Below are positions 23,578-36,800 of a stretch of DNA of 64,000 bases, one piece after another. The notes below the pieces were generated by a model. The model was given only the letters and a program-made list of their open reading frames with translations, was not told where the DNA came from and did no database searches. The position numbers and the translations under genes were made by a program. Positions within the stretch are counted from its first letter, which is position 1; each line of letters opens with the position of its first letter. This DNA is from Armigeres subalbatus (lineage: Eukaryota > Arthropoda > Insecta > Diptera > Culicidae): the NCBI RefSeq assembly GCF_024139115.2, contig NC_085141.1:373940949-374004948 (forward strand). The letters run 5' to 3'.

Positions 23578-26153
23578 TATTGATATATAGAACAAAATGC
23601 GAGAAAATATTTAGGATTAAACAAGCAAAATCTCACAAATACACACAAAAGGAAAAGAAAACCCAATTGTACTTTTGAAATGAAACGCCAGACCACATGG
23701 AAACATCCGCCATTTCGTTCAAACACACACACACTCACACGCAGGTTTGGCTGGACATTTAGGCAGACATTTCTCGATTCCTTTCGCGAAACCATATTAC
23801 TCTCCCGAGGCAAAGCAGGCCAGAATTAAATACACGGGGAATCCGACACAATCGCCACACCCACCCAGCAGCACCACATTCGGAAATTCGGACATTTGTT
23901 TGTTTATTTTATGATTCGGTTTTGACATGCGAGAGAGGGAGATAACCGAACATTGAACGTAACACAGGAAGGATGCAAAACAAAATGTCATATTCGGAGT
24001 AAACCATGGGTTTAGATTTGATTATTGATACTACTTCTACTACTATTTAATGCTACTACTTCTAATACTACTAAAATCTACTACTAAAAGAAGAAGAAAT
24101 CATGAATTCTACAAAACTATTTTTTGTTCTTTTAAAAAGAGTACATTTCTAAAATAATTTCGTTTAATTTGAAATAGAATCATAAGTCTTTTTGAAGTGG
24201 TGAGAAATACTATATTATGAAATAAAACTAAATTATAAACTACTAAATGGATAAAAAAAATAATGATTGGATCGATTATCAAAAACTACTAAAGCTATCG
24301 AAAAAAAAACGTAAATTTTAAGTTTAGATATCGCGCGAAGAAACTACTAACAAAGATTACCAACAGAAAACATTTTCATTCACAACAGCTCATTTGTTTG
24401 CAATTCGATCGTTTCCCTTAAACACACTCTTCCACATAAAAGCAGCTGCGCATCCATCACTTGTTTGACGACCGTGACGAAAACGTGAAATTAAAATAAA
24501 AACACAATCGCAGCACCCCACCCACATCGAAAAATACCAACAGCCTACTTCGGGAGAGCTGTCAAAAGGCTAATCCGATTGAACACTGGGGAAAAAAATC
24601 ATGCATGCAAACTCACATCCAAACAAAAGCAGCCACGGAGTTCACGCTGCGCTACAAGAATATATAGGACTATAGTTATCTTCGTTTTATTTAAGTAATT
24701 TAACGCGACCCCCACCCCATCCCGCATCCTTGAATCCTTCCATAATCCGGAACAAAACACAGAGAGTTACAAACATACAAAGAAAATTGCGACGGCACCG
24801 TCACCACCAACACAAGGAGACTGAACTACAACGTAATTAAGTAGGTGGCGATTCTGGAGCATCATCCCCGCACCCGTTCATCTCCTTCCCTGATTCCTCC
24901 CAATGTCCGTTTTTGTTTCCTCACCAAGAAATTACCCCCCTCCCCCCTGGTTCGCCGTATTGTAAGCGAAGAGCAAAACTTTCTACAAGCAAATTATTAG
25001 TAGCAGTTGAATTTTGAAAACTTTCAGCATCAACACCACCAGCAGTAGCATGAGTCTAAAGAATAATAAAAAAAAACGAGCCCATTAAAGAGAAAAAATA
25101 AGAGAAAATGAGAAACGTAAATTATAATATATATTTTTATTTTTATCATTGTTTAATTATTAAAACAAACAAAAATACAGAAATGTTACGAAAATTAGTT
25201 ATGAGTTAGGATATAATGCAAATATTGACATGCCTGTGTGATAATAGTTTATAATCTTGTCATTATCTGTATTTATATCTTCCTCAAGAAGAAAAATTAC
25301 TATAGTTTTTGTGTAAAAATGAATAATGTGTTGAATAATGTGGAAAATGAATCAATATTATTGCATAAAGATTATATTTTTATAACTTTTTTATTCTTAT
25401 TTCTATTCTAACACCGACACAAAACACAATCAAGCTATTATGATCCAAATTTTTGTTTTGGTTTATGAACAACAAACTTAACACGCCACACAAACACACA
25501 TACATGCAAACAAAGTAAACCTGTCAAACTATCCTAGGTCAAACTCAAATCAAAATAGCAGTAATATTTCAAACCAAATCTACAGTTTTATTTTTTAAAA
25601 GCTGTTGACACGCAACCGCCGAATGTTTATATTTATATACACCCAATTTCAAAAGCACACACACTTGCTCATAAGTATCCGCACCGCTGTTTTCTCTGTT
25701 ACGAAACGGCAGTGTCTCCAATAGTCAATTTATTTTTTTTACACGCACACATCAAACAATAGATTACTTATACACTTTACCAACCGGACTTACACTCATC
25801 CATAAACACGCCACCCATATCCCAATATTTATATAAACGCCACACACCAAACGCATCCCCAAATAACCCACACAGTACGGTCGCAGTAGTAACCATGGAA
25901 ACAGCAAATCAACAAACGCCTCCACCTCCGACAGAGAAACAGAGCAGAAATGCCAAACAGCTGGAACACTCAAAGCAAAAATAACGATCATTTCCGGGAA
26001 ATCCGGCCCATCTAAAATTCGCACGTAAAAGTTCATCAGTTTAGAATACGAACATATTTTCGTCTTAAAATCCAACCCAAGTAATCGCTATAAGAGAAAA
26101 ATACATAAATTTCAAGAAAAAAAAACAAAAAACAACAACAAGAGAAAGAAGAA

Positions 26154-26161
26154 CTACCTCA
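26154..26161 (+). promoter_or_regulatory. let-7 8mer seed match (CTACCTCA)
   Basis: CTACCTCA is the full 8mer target of the let-7 seed. It lies about 1.5 kb before the presumed end of the Imp 3' UTR in an A-rich, probably unstructured context. Regulation of Imp/IGF2BP by let-7 is established in Drosophila and vertebrates. Confidence 0.5.
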
Positions 26162-28696
26162 GAAACTTAATATAGTGAAAATACGAAGCAAAAGATTAAT
26201 TTAAAGTATAAAAAAACAACCTATTACACAAGTTGAAAGTGAACGAGAAGAAGGAAGCGGAAGGAAAAATGGGCACTTATATATATTAAATGTAGTTTGT
26301 ATTTATATAGAATGGAAGTAAACAGAGACCGGAAACAAAGAGCAGAAAACAGAATTCTCATTGTCCAGCATGCCACCAGAAAGCCAGAAGCAGTTAGAAA
26401 TCCTTCATAGGCCTATTTTCTTTCTGATTTAGAGTGGAAGTCTGATCCCGATTTGACCGACACGTTTCGTCCTGCCGGACGCTTTGAGATCCGAATATCT
26501 ACCCGAATACCCTTAGCCCCAGCCTGATCTTACATTGACTAGCAACGTCACTGTCATTCCGATAACTGGAAAGTATTGAACGTGAATGCCAAATAAAGAA
26601 AACTCTGCTGAGTCCAAGTCCAAACTGTTGTTTAATTCCAAATCAGCCGTTTCGGTTGGCCCGAACTATCCGGCTGTCGAGGCGTCCGGCGAGTTTGAAA
26701 CGGTAAGGCATGTCCGGATGCAGCAGTTCCGCAGAGAAATGAACCCGGGAAGTCCATTTCTACCGTTACGATTTATTTTTAGATGATTTCGAGCGTTTCC
26801 GCACGCGAATGAATGATTAAGAGGCAAGAGATACTCGTCAGAATAAAACTAAAATGAGAAATGATGAAAAGAAACCAACATGAGGCGCGCGCGCGAATAA
26901 AAAAGAAAACACCGATGCTTCTTTGACCAAAACTGCTTTCAACAAACCGAGAAGCCCCCTCAATTTGATCTTGTTGGAAAAAAACAGTGAAATATAAAAA
27001 AAACGCCGCGCTTTATATTTAATCCACATTATAACTACCACCAATGCGAAATTCAAAAAATATAAATGACCTTTAGTACCTATCGAGTAAGCACCTATTT
27101 TTGTTTAATTTTTTGGCAACACACTGAAACAGAACACTTTCTATTTGTAACCCGTAAGCAAGACCAACGGATCCCACAATTTGAACCAGTAGACTACCGA
27201 GGAAGAAGGAAGGAATAGAAAGAGTGAACGAAAAAGTAGTAGGAGAGAAAATTACTCGTAGAGAGGAGAGAGAGAGATCAGAAAATTACCCCAAAAAAAT
27301 TGTAAAATTGCGGAAAAGTTAAAACAAATCTACCAACTACCAGCTAAAAGAAATAGAAAGAACGAACACCCGTGGAGATAACATACCGATCGAAATTGGT
27401 CCCCAAAACACGTACACACAACCCAAACACTTTCAGCGTAGCCACAGCCCCGAAAATATACACGTTTTTATTTCTGTAATTTCCACTGTTTTCATTGGAC
27501 CCTAACTGTGCCCCCCCACTAAATGAACGATTCATCTCTGCATGGAGACGAAGTAGAATTTACCCGGCGTGCAGATCTAATAGCATAGGCAAAGAGGAAA
27601 TCAATCGAGACACACATTTACAATAAACAAGAAAATATAGAAACCCGATTTTTTTAAATGATTTTTTTAATTTTTCTGAATAAATTTAATTTTTCAAAAA
27701 AAAAGAAGTGTTTTTATTTTTTGGAACATGTGATGACATTCCTCCCCCTACATCACTAAAGCTGAGCAACGCAACCGGTGCGTGTTGATTTTTGGTCGTT
27801 CAGCTTCAATGAGCTTTTCCCGTGGATACGCGGTGGAGTGGAGACGCATCATACTTTGTGACACAAGCGCGGCAAGCTTTCGTTCGCCCAAAGGCTGAGT
27901 GACTTGGACGCCTGCTATGGCGTCAAGCGACGAACCTCAAAACCGTGTGGATCCTACGGAGTGTAAAACCCGATTGCGGTTATCAAAAGCAAGATACCTA
28001 CCTCCTAAGCTTTTTTTTTTCAAATATAAAAAGCAAATGATCTGTGTTCGTATCCGCAAAACTCGCAAATGGCTGGATGGAAGTCATTACCAACCCAATT
28101 ATAATTGAATTATCAGTGAACGATCACAGCTCTCTGTGTCTAGACGCGTTTTTCAACTCGCAGGCTTCTTATCGGTGCTGTTTCTATCGTACGTTCTGTT
28201 CTGTGTAGGTTGTACGTTTCGACATGTTTTTGCGTAGGCGGCCGACAGGTTCAATTTGATCTGATCAAAAAGCTTTTGTCTTTTCTCTGCCGCCGTTTCG
28301 CCGCTGTCGTTGGTCGTTGTTAGATTGTCGCGAAATCGCGAGTACTCAGATCCGTCGGAGATTTTATTCCTGCCGAACACTACAAAGTACGGGTTGTGTT
28401 TCGTCGAGTCGTGAACAGAGTTTAGGATAGCCTCCGCAATTTCCTGTGAATCATCTGACCAGTGATTGGGCTCTCCTTTGATCGTGGCCCGTATGGCAGT
28501 CGTGATTACCCGATTAACCCTTTCGGTATTATTAACCTGCGGGTGGTAGGCTGGGGTTAACCAGTGCGAAACGTGTGTAGTAGTTTAACAGTTCTTTAAA
28601 CTGTTTCGACACGAATTGAGAACCGTTGTCGGTCAATACTGTCTCCGGGACGCCGAACAACCGGAATATAGAGTTCTCAAACAAATTCCACCAACG

Positions 28697-31435
28697 CACA
28701 GTGTTGCTTTTTGTCGAATTCGTGCGCTTTTTTAATAGCATCGTTTCTGTTGATTTTTTCGCTGTAGTTTGTTTGGAGGAAACGTTAGATATCATAAAGG
28801 GCTTTTTTTTGAGAAAATCTGTGAAATGATTAATCCACCTAAAAGTGAGATAAAAATTTTACTTTTTCACCTAAACCGTATATGCGCCTAGTGTCTTCGA
28901 GAAAGTTGTAGCGGATGGTATTTTAGGCCACTTTGCCAAAAATCATGTATCTGTGACTTATACTTTACTAGATATGTGACATTTACCGTGGAAGGCCCCT
29001 AAAATCAGTTTTTGAGCATAACTTTTTATATGTTTCAGGCACTTTACACCCTTCTACAAAGTTGTTTGGCTAATAAAATACACGTTTTTGTAGAACATTG
29101 CGAAGCTCTATCTCTTAAAATTGATAAGTTATTTGAGAAAATATGTTTTTCTAGGGGTATTTGAGAATCGTATAACTTGGTCCGGCGCAAAATGGCGCAG
29201 ACAACTTTTAGTTCTCTGAAGCTGCTGTATGTTGACTCTTGCCTAGCGATTGAAGCTTGTGTTTACACGAAATTACAAACGAGTTATATAGATTTTAAAT
29301 TTTCTTGTTTTTGGCCTTACTCGTACACTAAGATTATGTATAGGCTATAGGATCGCACTAAAAACCAATATTTGATGGTGGCCCATAAGCCCATAGTTTT
29401 ATATAGAAATTCGATAAACTGAGCTGATGTCTGTATGTGTGTATGAGTGTGTGTGTATGTGTAGACATTTAAAAGACACCTTTTTTGCCTTTCTCGTACA
29501 CTAAGTGCAAAACTAAAAGACTTTTTTATTAAGACTAGATATACACATAGTGTCTTCGGGAAAGCTGTAGCGGATAGTATTTTGAGCCATATTGCCAAAG
29601 ACACCCCATGTCTAACTATTATACTTTAAAAATATGTGACTTTTTCAATGGAAGATCCCTAAAATCACATTTTTTATCATAACTTTTTCTATTTTTCCAA
29701 GACTTTTCCAACCTTCTACAAAGTTATTTGTCAAACAAAACTACACGTTTTTGTGGAACATTGCGAAGCGCTATCTCTTAAAGCTTAAAAGTTATAATGA
29801 AAAAGGTGTTTTTTCTAGGGGTGTTCAGAAATCAAATAGCCTGTTCCGGCGCAAAATGGCCCACAAAACTTTTTAGGATTCAGAAACTACTGTTCTTCTA
29901 CTTTTCTCTAGTGATTGAAACTTATGTTTACACGAAATTACACGTGTGTTATATAGATTTCAAACTTCCTCTATAAATTTCTGCATTTTGCCTTTCTTGT
30001 ACACTAAATATTCTTTAAGCATACTTTTTATAGTAGAATGAAAGGCTCATTTATGTATCAATCAGCCCAGCCCTGTAAGACGCAACTTAGGTTTTTTTTT
30101 TAAATAAAAGACGTTTTCAAATAATAAACATTGCGAAGTTTCTTTAAAAAATCTGTGATTTGTAGAGGAAGTTTGAAATCTATATAACACACGTGTAATT
30201 TCGTGTAAACATAAGTTGCAATCACTAGAGAAAAGTAGAAGAACAGTAGTTTCTGAATCCTAAAAAGTTTTGTGGGCCATTTTGCGCCGGAACAGGCTAT
30301 TTGATTTCTGAACACCCTAGAAAAACACCTTTTCATTATAACTTTTAAGCTTTAAGAGATAGCGCTTCGCAATGTTCCACAAAACGTGTAGTTTTGTTTG
30401 ACAAATAACTTTGTAGAAGGTTGGAAAAGTCTTGGAAAAATAGAAAAAGTTATGATAAAAATGTGATTTTAGGGATCTTCCATTGAAAAGTCACATATTT
30501 TTAAAGTATAATAGTTAGACATGGGGTGTCTTTGGCAATATGGCTCAAAATACTATCCGCTACAGCTTTCCCGAAGACACTATGTGTATATCTAGTCTTA
30601 ATAAAAAAGTCTTTTAGTTTTGCACTTAGTGTACGAGAAAGGCAAAAAAGGTGTCTTTTAAATGTCTACACATACACACATACACTCATACACACATACA
30701 GACATCAGCTCAGTTTATCGAATTTCTATATAAAACTATGGGCTTATGGGCCACCATCAAATATTGGTTTTTAGTGCGATCCTATAGCCTATACATAATC
30801 TTAGTGTACGAGTAAGGCCAAAAACAAGAAAATTTAAAATCTATATAACTCGTTTGTAATTTCGTGTAAACACAAGCTTCAATCGCTAGGCAATAGTCAA
30901 CATACAGCAGCTTCAGAGAACTAAAAGTTGTCTGCGCCATTTTGCGCCGGACCAACTTATACGATTCTCCAATACCCCTAGAAAAAACATATTTTCTCAA
31001 ATAACTTATCAATTTTAAGAGATAGAGCTTCGCAATGTTCTACAAAAACGTGTATTTTATTAGCCAAACAACTTTGTAGAAGGTGTAAAAGTGCCTGAAA
31101 CATATAAAAAAGTTATGCTCAAAAACTGATTTTAGGGGCCTTCCACGGTAAATGTCACATATCTAGTAAAGTATAAGTCACAGATACATGATTTTGGCAA
31201 AGTGGCCTAAAATACCATCCGCTACAACTTTCTCGAAGACACTAGGCGCATATACGGTTTAGGTGAAAAAGTAAAATTTTTATCTCACTTTTAGGTGGAT
31301 TAATCATTTCACAGATTTTCTCAAAAAAAGCCCTTTATGATATCTAACGTTTCCTCCAAACAAACTACAGCGAAAAAATCAACAGAAACGATGCTATTAA
31401 AAAAGCGCACGAAATCGACAAAAACCAACACTGTG
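28697..31435. mobile_element. 2.7-kb foldback element with Transib/RSS-like ends, 5-bp TSD CAACG
   Basis: Both ends read CACAGTG inward (28697-28703 on plus, 31435-31429 on minus), and CAACG is duplicated at 28692-28696 and 31436-31440. A 5-bp duplication with a CACAGTG-type end is the signature of the Transib superfamily, whose transposase is related to RAG1. The two arms (28697-29973 and 30163-31435, about 1.27 kb each) are near-perfect reverse complements around a ~190-bp loop. Each arm consists of two diverged ~660-bp direct repeats (compare 28889 with 29549). No transposase is present. The paired open frames on opposite strands simply reflect the palindrome. It disrupts the integrase region of the old Gypsy element. 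Confidence 0.7.
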
Positions 31436-34252
31436 CAACGAATGAGCTTTGGCTTCTCTAAATGGTTGCACAAGATTTGCTGAAAATGCTCGTGGCCACT
31501 ATGAGACAAGTGCGCCTACCACGTCCTGACGCAATATTGATCCTGACGGTGGTAATGGCCCAACATAGTCGAGAGAGACAAACTGCCACGGATACTCGAC
31601 GCACTTTTGATAACCCATTGGCGGTGATTCGTTGCTATTTCCGGACTTGCTGACCTGGCACTGTGCCTGTGCAGCCTGTGCAGAATCTGCGCACCTCATC
31701 ATTCATGCGAGGCCAAAAATATCGCTGTTTTACCGTCGCTAGCATGTCTTCGTATTCGAAATCAGGTTCCGTTACTACGATTGAATCGTTCTCGATGGAA
31801 CGGGACAAGCAGTCAGCGGTAATGTTCGCTTTCCCTTTCGGGTATTCCAGGTCGAAATCATACGACTGTATGCGAAGCGCCCACCGCAGTAATTTGGCAT
31901 TTCCTGTCTCCTCTCCGACGTTGAAAAGCCACAACAGGCTTTTGGCGTCGGTGATCACGTGGAACCTCGTTCCTTCCACGTAATGACGTAAGTGGTGTAT
32001 TGCGGATAGCACGCCCAGGCATTCCTTTTCAACTGCTGAATAACGACGTTGGGTGCGATTGAGCTTTTTGCTAAAATATCACTCGTTTAACGCCGTCCTG
32101 GTCTTGAACCAGGGCCGCTCCTACCGCTCTGTCGGAAGCATCAGGCTCGATCGTGAAAATTTTTCCGAAATTTCGGTTACCGAGTACCGGTGCTGATTTC
32201 GTCCATTTAAACTTTTTGCTCTCCTTCGTTAGTAAGTCTATAATCGGATCCGTAACCTTACTGTATTTCTTTATGAAGCGTTTATTTGGCTGCGCATAGT
32301 CAATAATTGGCTGAATCCTTGACGTGTCTATGACCATTCCGTTCTCATTGAGAAGGTAGCCCAAATAGACCACTTGTTTTCGGCAGAATCTGGATTACTC
32401 GATTGATATATCGTTAGACCTGCCTATCGCAATCTTTCTGCTACGATTCGCATTAGACGTAGGTGTACCTCGAAGGTACGCGAGGTAGACGAAAACATAC
32501 GGTTCTAGATCAAAACCTATCGCCTTGTCCATGAGTCTCGATATAGTGAACAGTGAATCCGAAGGGAAGTTTCTTGAACCGGTATACGCCTTTTGCCATC
32601 CTGAATGCCGTGTAGTTGCGACACTCCTGCTTCAAGGGTATCTGGAAGTAGGCGTCTTTGAGTTTGATGACCGTAAAGATGTTCGCCTTCCCCAATTGCC
32701 GGAAAATGTCTTGCATATTCCGCATTGGGTACGTATCCTTACGCTATAACACTCTTCTATAGCATCTAGACTTTTAAATCACTCTACTTCCTCATCTATC
32801 GCCTGCTGTATATAAGGCGAGCACTTGTACATTTGTGTGTTTTTTGGTTTGACGCCTTCCTCCAGTCTGATCTCATGCTCGAGTAGTCTCGTTCTTCCCG
32901 ACTTTAGTTAGTTCTTTATAAAAAAGTGGTACATTGACATACCCTAGACAACCGTAAGTCGACCAGTCCGCCGTCGTAACCCGGATGGCCGCTGGTTGTA
33001 TTTTCAGTCTGTACCGGTCTACCCATTCTAGAGAGTTCAAAATACTGATCCCTGCTCCAGAATCCAGTAAGGCATCCCATTCCGTGTCGAATATTTTCAC
33101 TCTAAATAATGTTAGGACATTTAGTATTGTGGATCCCAATATGCTAAATCTGTGAAAATGGGTTAAACGTTTTGTTCGGTATTGCTGTCTTGCCCTCACT
33201 GTCTTTCAAGTCTGCTACTACCCTAGCAGCACACATGTTCCACATAGCTTATTGCAACTTATATGTGACCGGATACAGTCACAATCAAGTTGCTGCAACC
33301 ATTTTTGTATGACTTGTGCTGCTCGGGTATCTGGCTAACGGGTCTACAAAAATGATGATCTCCAGGCTGTTGTTGAAGCTGAGAGTCAGCAGCGTCAATC
33401 CGATGATTTAGCCGAATCAGCTGCTGGAGATCTTCAAACTCCACCAACGAAATCTTGAACCTGTAATGTTGGCGCATGTTGTCCCACACTACTTCAAATT
33501 TGCGCCGCTTTGAAAGTGGCCGAGACAACAAACGATACAACTTCTCAATCTGCGAAACAAATGCTATGAAAGACTCTGCTCGAAGCTGTTTCCTTTCATA
33601 GATTTTTGACCCTATAACCTGGTCCATGTTCGGATTCCCGAATCTGTACGTAATCGAGGTTTCTTCTACAAAGTTAAAAACCAGTCAAAGCTGGTCTCTC
33701 TAGCAACATATCCCCTAAAAAGATTTCCTTCGAAATCCCTTAGCGCTCTGCCAACTTCTTGGCTTTATACAGAAAATTTTCGACGGATCCCGGATCCCTG
33801 GTCACCGGAAAATCATAATTTCCACTTCTCGATGCGGCTCTGATACAGTTGTCTGTTGTTTGGTCCTACTCCGTGTGGTCTGAGTGTTCCGCGATAACGG
33901 TTGTCATAATCCGAGCTAGAATGATCCTCTGCTTCAATCCTCCGATCCCTACCTCTTCGGTTAATCTGTTGGCCGTTCCCTGTCGTCCCATGACACCATC
34001 TAGAGTCAGAGTATGGTTCTCTTGCTGCTCTTCCCATGCTGGGTTGATCTTGATCGTTGGTCCGGTGCCTAGGTGAGTTACGCTCTGCCCGACGGATATT
34101 CGAATCTGGTGCACCTATGAGCATCCCATTTGGCCACATGGACGGTCGTGGAACTGTAGAGAGCCCCTGTTGATTCGCTGGAGGATGCGGCTCGCTTCTG
34201 GTGGAAAATAGTTTCGGTTTTCTTTCCGGATCCCGAGATGGGTTAGTATATA

Positions 34253-34591
34253 AGTTACAAACCCTAATTCAACTGAAAACACTTCGACGGAAATCGCCGA
34301 AACATCTAGCTCATCAATAAACCAACACGAACAACAACAACAACAAGAACAACTGCAACATGCATCGGACAGACTACAGGAATTGGAGCAGCGGATCAAA
34401 GTACTTCGCGGAATTCCACATCAGCAACACGCGTCCGGTCTGTAGATAAGTCAGCACATTTCAGTTAGCAAGTCAGGCCTCTGTAAACCATTCGAAAATA
34501 AAATTAACTCATTCTAGTTTTACCCGTACCCGTGTGCACGTCGCGTTTTGTATTTTTTAAAAAACCTCTCCCGAAGTCCCTAAATGTAATT
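34253..34591 (+). repeat. 5' LTR of the errantivirus-like Gypsy element
   Basis: The 339-bp direct repeat starts AGTTAC and ends AATT and is preceded by TATATA (34247-34252), matching TATATA after the 3' LTR. It contains AATAAA near 34489. A CAACAACAACAACAA tract and a coding-like stretch are shared with the 3' LTR, where they encode the env tail. Confidence 0.88.
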
Positions 34592-34604
34592 GGCGCAGTC
34601 GAGT
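34591..34604 (+). other. Primer binding site
   Basis: TGGCGCAGTCGAG directly follows the LTR and fits a tRNA-Ser 3' end, as used by 17.6/297-type Gypsy elements. Confidence 0.7.
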
Positions 34605-34898
34605 TAGGGGGGAGTGAACGGTCCGTTAAAGTGCAGTGAAACCGAAAATCGAAAAAGGCGCTCCGCGAGTGAACCGAAATTGTGCAAATTGAAATTTCGC
34701 CGGTTTTGTGAATCTCAAAGTGTTCCCCGATCAGGAAGATTCATCAAGCACTGGGACTCGTGCTCAGACCCTCATCGGATCTACCGGCCTACCCGCTCTA
34801 CAGCATCGTTGGTGGAATACCAACTGATTTGTGGTAAGTCCCTTCAAAATTTGCTATCATTCCCACTATCTGTCTATCATTTTTCTCTGGTGTGACTA

Positions 34899-35492
34899 CC
34901 CGACTAGAAGAGCATAACAAAAATTGAACACAATTTTAACATATTGTGATATTTATAACTTATTTTGTTACAATTTTGTTCTCAGTAGCCATTATCTTTC
35001 AAATATTGTAACAGGATTATATCATAATATGATTTGAAAAATGCTCAACACCGAATTGCCCAATAGTAGGCAATTAAAATAGATGTAGCAAAGTCTCAGA
35101 TATCACAACGCTGATATAATTTGAGAACGTTGCCTTATTTGTAATGTTATTAATTTCATGTTCTCGAAAAATATTCTTGTTCAGACAAAAACAAAAAAAT
35201 ATGATTGTTGATCACAATCTGGAGACCTATCACGACCTGTAAAAATTCCAACTGCACAGAAACAATATATTTTGTATCTGATTCTGTTATATATTTCTAA
35301 CAGAATATGTTAGTTTTATGATAAAATTGTAACAAAATTAGATATTTTTTTGTTTCCAGTAGTGCAGTTTTGATAGAAATTTAGTTATTTTAACAACATC
35401 CTGCACCATGTTTCTAACAAATTTTGTTATAAAAATTTAGTATAACATAATAACATAGTATGATATAATTTTGATATGACCTTCTAGTCGGG
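34899..35492. mobile_element. 594-bp TA-flanked MITE inside the Gypsy leader
   Basis: The ends CCCGACTAGAAG and CTTCTAGTCGGG are perfect inverted repeats flanked by TA (34897-34898, 35493-35494). The interior is AT-rich with repeated AACAAAATTGT words. It sits between the primer site and gag of the younger Gypsy and so post-dates it. Confidence 0.75.
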
Positions 35493-35586
35493 TATTCACC
35501 ATAACAGTTTATTATTTTTCACTACTAATATTAGCTATAAGAAGTGATCAGTGCGAGTGGATAGTGCAAGTGTAGTTTTAAGAAAA

Positions 35587-36800
35587 ATGACAACAAGAGC
35601 TATGTCAGTTAGCGATCTGCAACAGCAGATCGAAGAATTAGTGAACATTGTCGAAAGGCAAAGTCGACAAGCCGAAGAAGCAGCAGGTCAAATCGCTGCT
35701 TTGCAAGCTTTGGCGGCAGCTCCTAGAGCATCCACTTCGGCATCTGCACAAGCAGTTCCTGAAGTGCAAGCCAATAATACAACCTTTCCCCAATTCCGGA
35801 TTTAATTCGTTTAGTTCCAGAGTTTGACGGGAACCCACAGAATCTTCCTAGATGGATTGATTCTGTTGAGGAAAAACTTAACGAGACCAAGGCGTGTGTA
35901 GCTCAAAACGAACATGCTCGTCTTGTACCCATTTGGTTAGGGGTAATAAGAGATAAAATCAAGGACAAGGCAAATGATGCCTTATCTGCGAATCATACAC
36001 CTCTAGAATGGGACAAAATTAAATCAACACTCATTGAATATTTTGGAGATAAAACTAATTTATCAATCCTTGTATCGAGGATGACAAATTTAAAACAAGG
36101 TGCCCAAAATGTATTGGAATTTTATCAAAATTGCAGATCGCTTTTAACAGAGATCAACGCAAAAATCTTGTTGAACAATACACCTATAGAGGCAAAGGCA
36201 ATCATGGGTACTTATGACACCCTCATGATTAACGCGTTTATCGACGGTCTCCACGACGTAACTTCCGATCTAACCAGATCAACCCGCCCTCAGTCTCTCG
36301 CTGATGCTTACAATGTTGCTTCAGAGCACGAAACAGCGCTACGTAGAAGACGAGAAAGAAAGCAAGTTGATGTTTTGAAAAAACCTCCGCCAAATATAAA
36401 TAATAACATTCCAAGACCGTATGGATTTATGCCTGCAGTGCCATACAGGCCTAACTTTATTCAAACACAATAAAATAAATCATTTGTTCCTAATCAGTTT
36501 AATCAGCAAAGACCTTTTATGCCATACTTACCGAAGCCAGTAAATCATGCTTTACCGGGCCCATCTCGACCGGCCCTGCCGTATATTAAACCCGATCCGT
36601 CAGGTCAAGTCAAACAAAATTTCTCAAACCAAGTCGTTCCTTATAGAAGACCAAATCAAGTCAATATTCATGAAGATTTTCCATATGCCGAATACCTCTA
36701 TGAGGAAGATAATAGTGATGTTACAGCAACAGATCCAGCAGATGAACCGCAAGAGGAGCTAAATTTTTGCGAAGCTACGAACAAACAGGAAGAGGAATAA
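35587..36800 (+). pseudogene. gag: gag of the errantivirus-like Gypsy element, disrupted
   Basis: It begins at ATG 35587 with a predicted coiled coil (DLQQQIEELVNIVERQ) and an Ala/Gln-rich linker. The frame shifts by one base near 35790 in a C-run, then continues with capsid-like sequence (WIDSVEEKLNETKA; about 35800-36360) and a basic tail. An in-frame TAA lies at 36471-36473, after which the same frame stays open to 36800 with an acidic C-terminus (EEDNSDVTATDPADEPQEE). Gag forms the particle shell of the element. The pol frame overlaps its end in the -1 frame, so pol would be made by -1 frameshifting. The two lesions make this copy defective. Confidence 0.75.

Larger units (their letters stand above)
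16304..27700 (+). other. Imp: Probable very long Imp 3' UTR
   Basis: After the Imp stop, about 11.4 kb on the plus strand contains no gene and, unlike the DNA on both sides, almost no recognisable transposon. It is AT-rich with many A-runs, ACA/CAA tracts and AATAAA signals (for example near 18535, 24231, 26838, 27623 and 27677). The last signal lies just before an A-rich stretch near 27700. Long, tissue-specific 3' UTRs are known for Imp in Drosophila, and absence of transposons over such a length is what one expects of transcribed regulatory sequence. The extent is inferred; a separate long non-coding RNA cannot be excluded. One repeat structure (20521-21740) interrupts it. Confidence 0.55.

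Noticed and set aside
29317..30774. Near-identical 80-95-codon frames on opposite strands
   Set aside because: They mirror each other because the DNA is a palindrome; the content is low-complexity and there is no family match.
34115..34399. Cys/Ser-rich minus-strand frame, repeated at 42497-42811
   Set aside because: Antisense of the CAACAACAA tract in the Gypsy LTR; its duplication is just the two LTRs.
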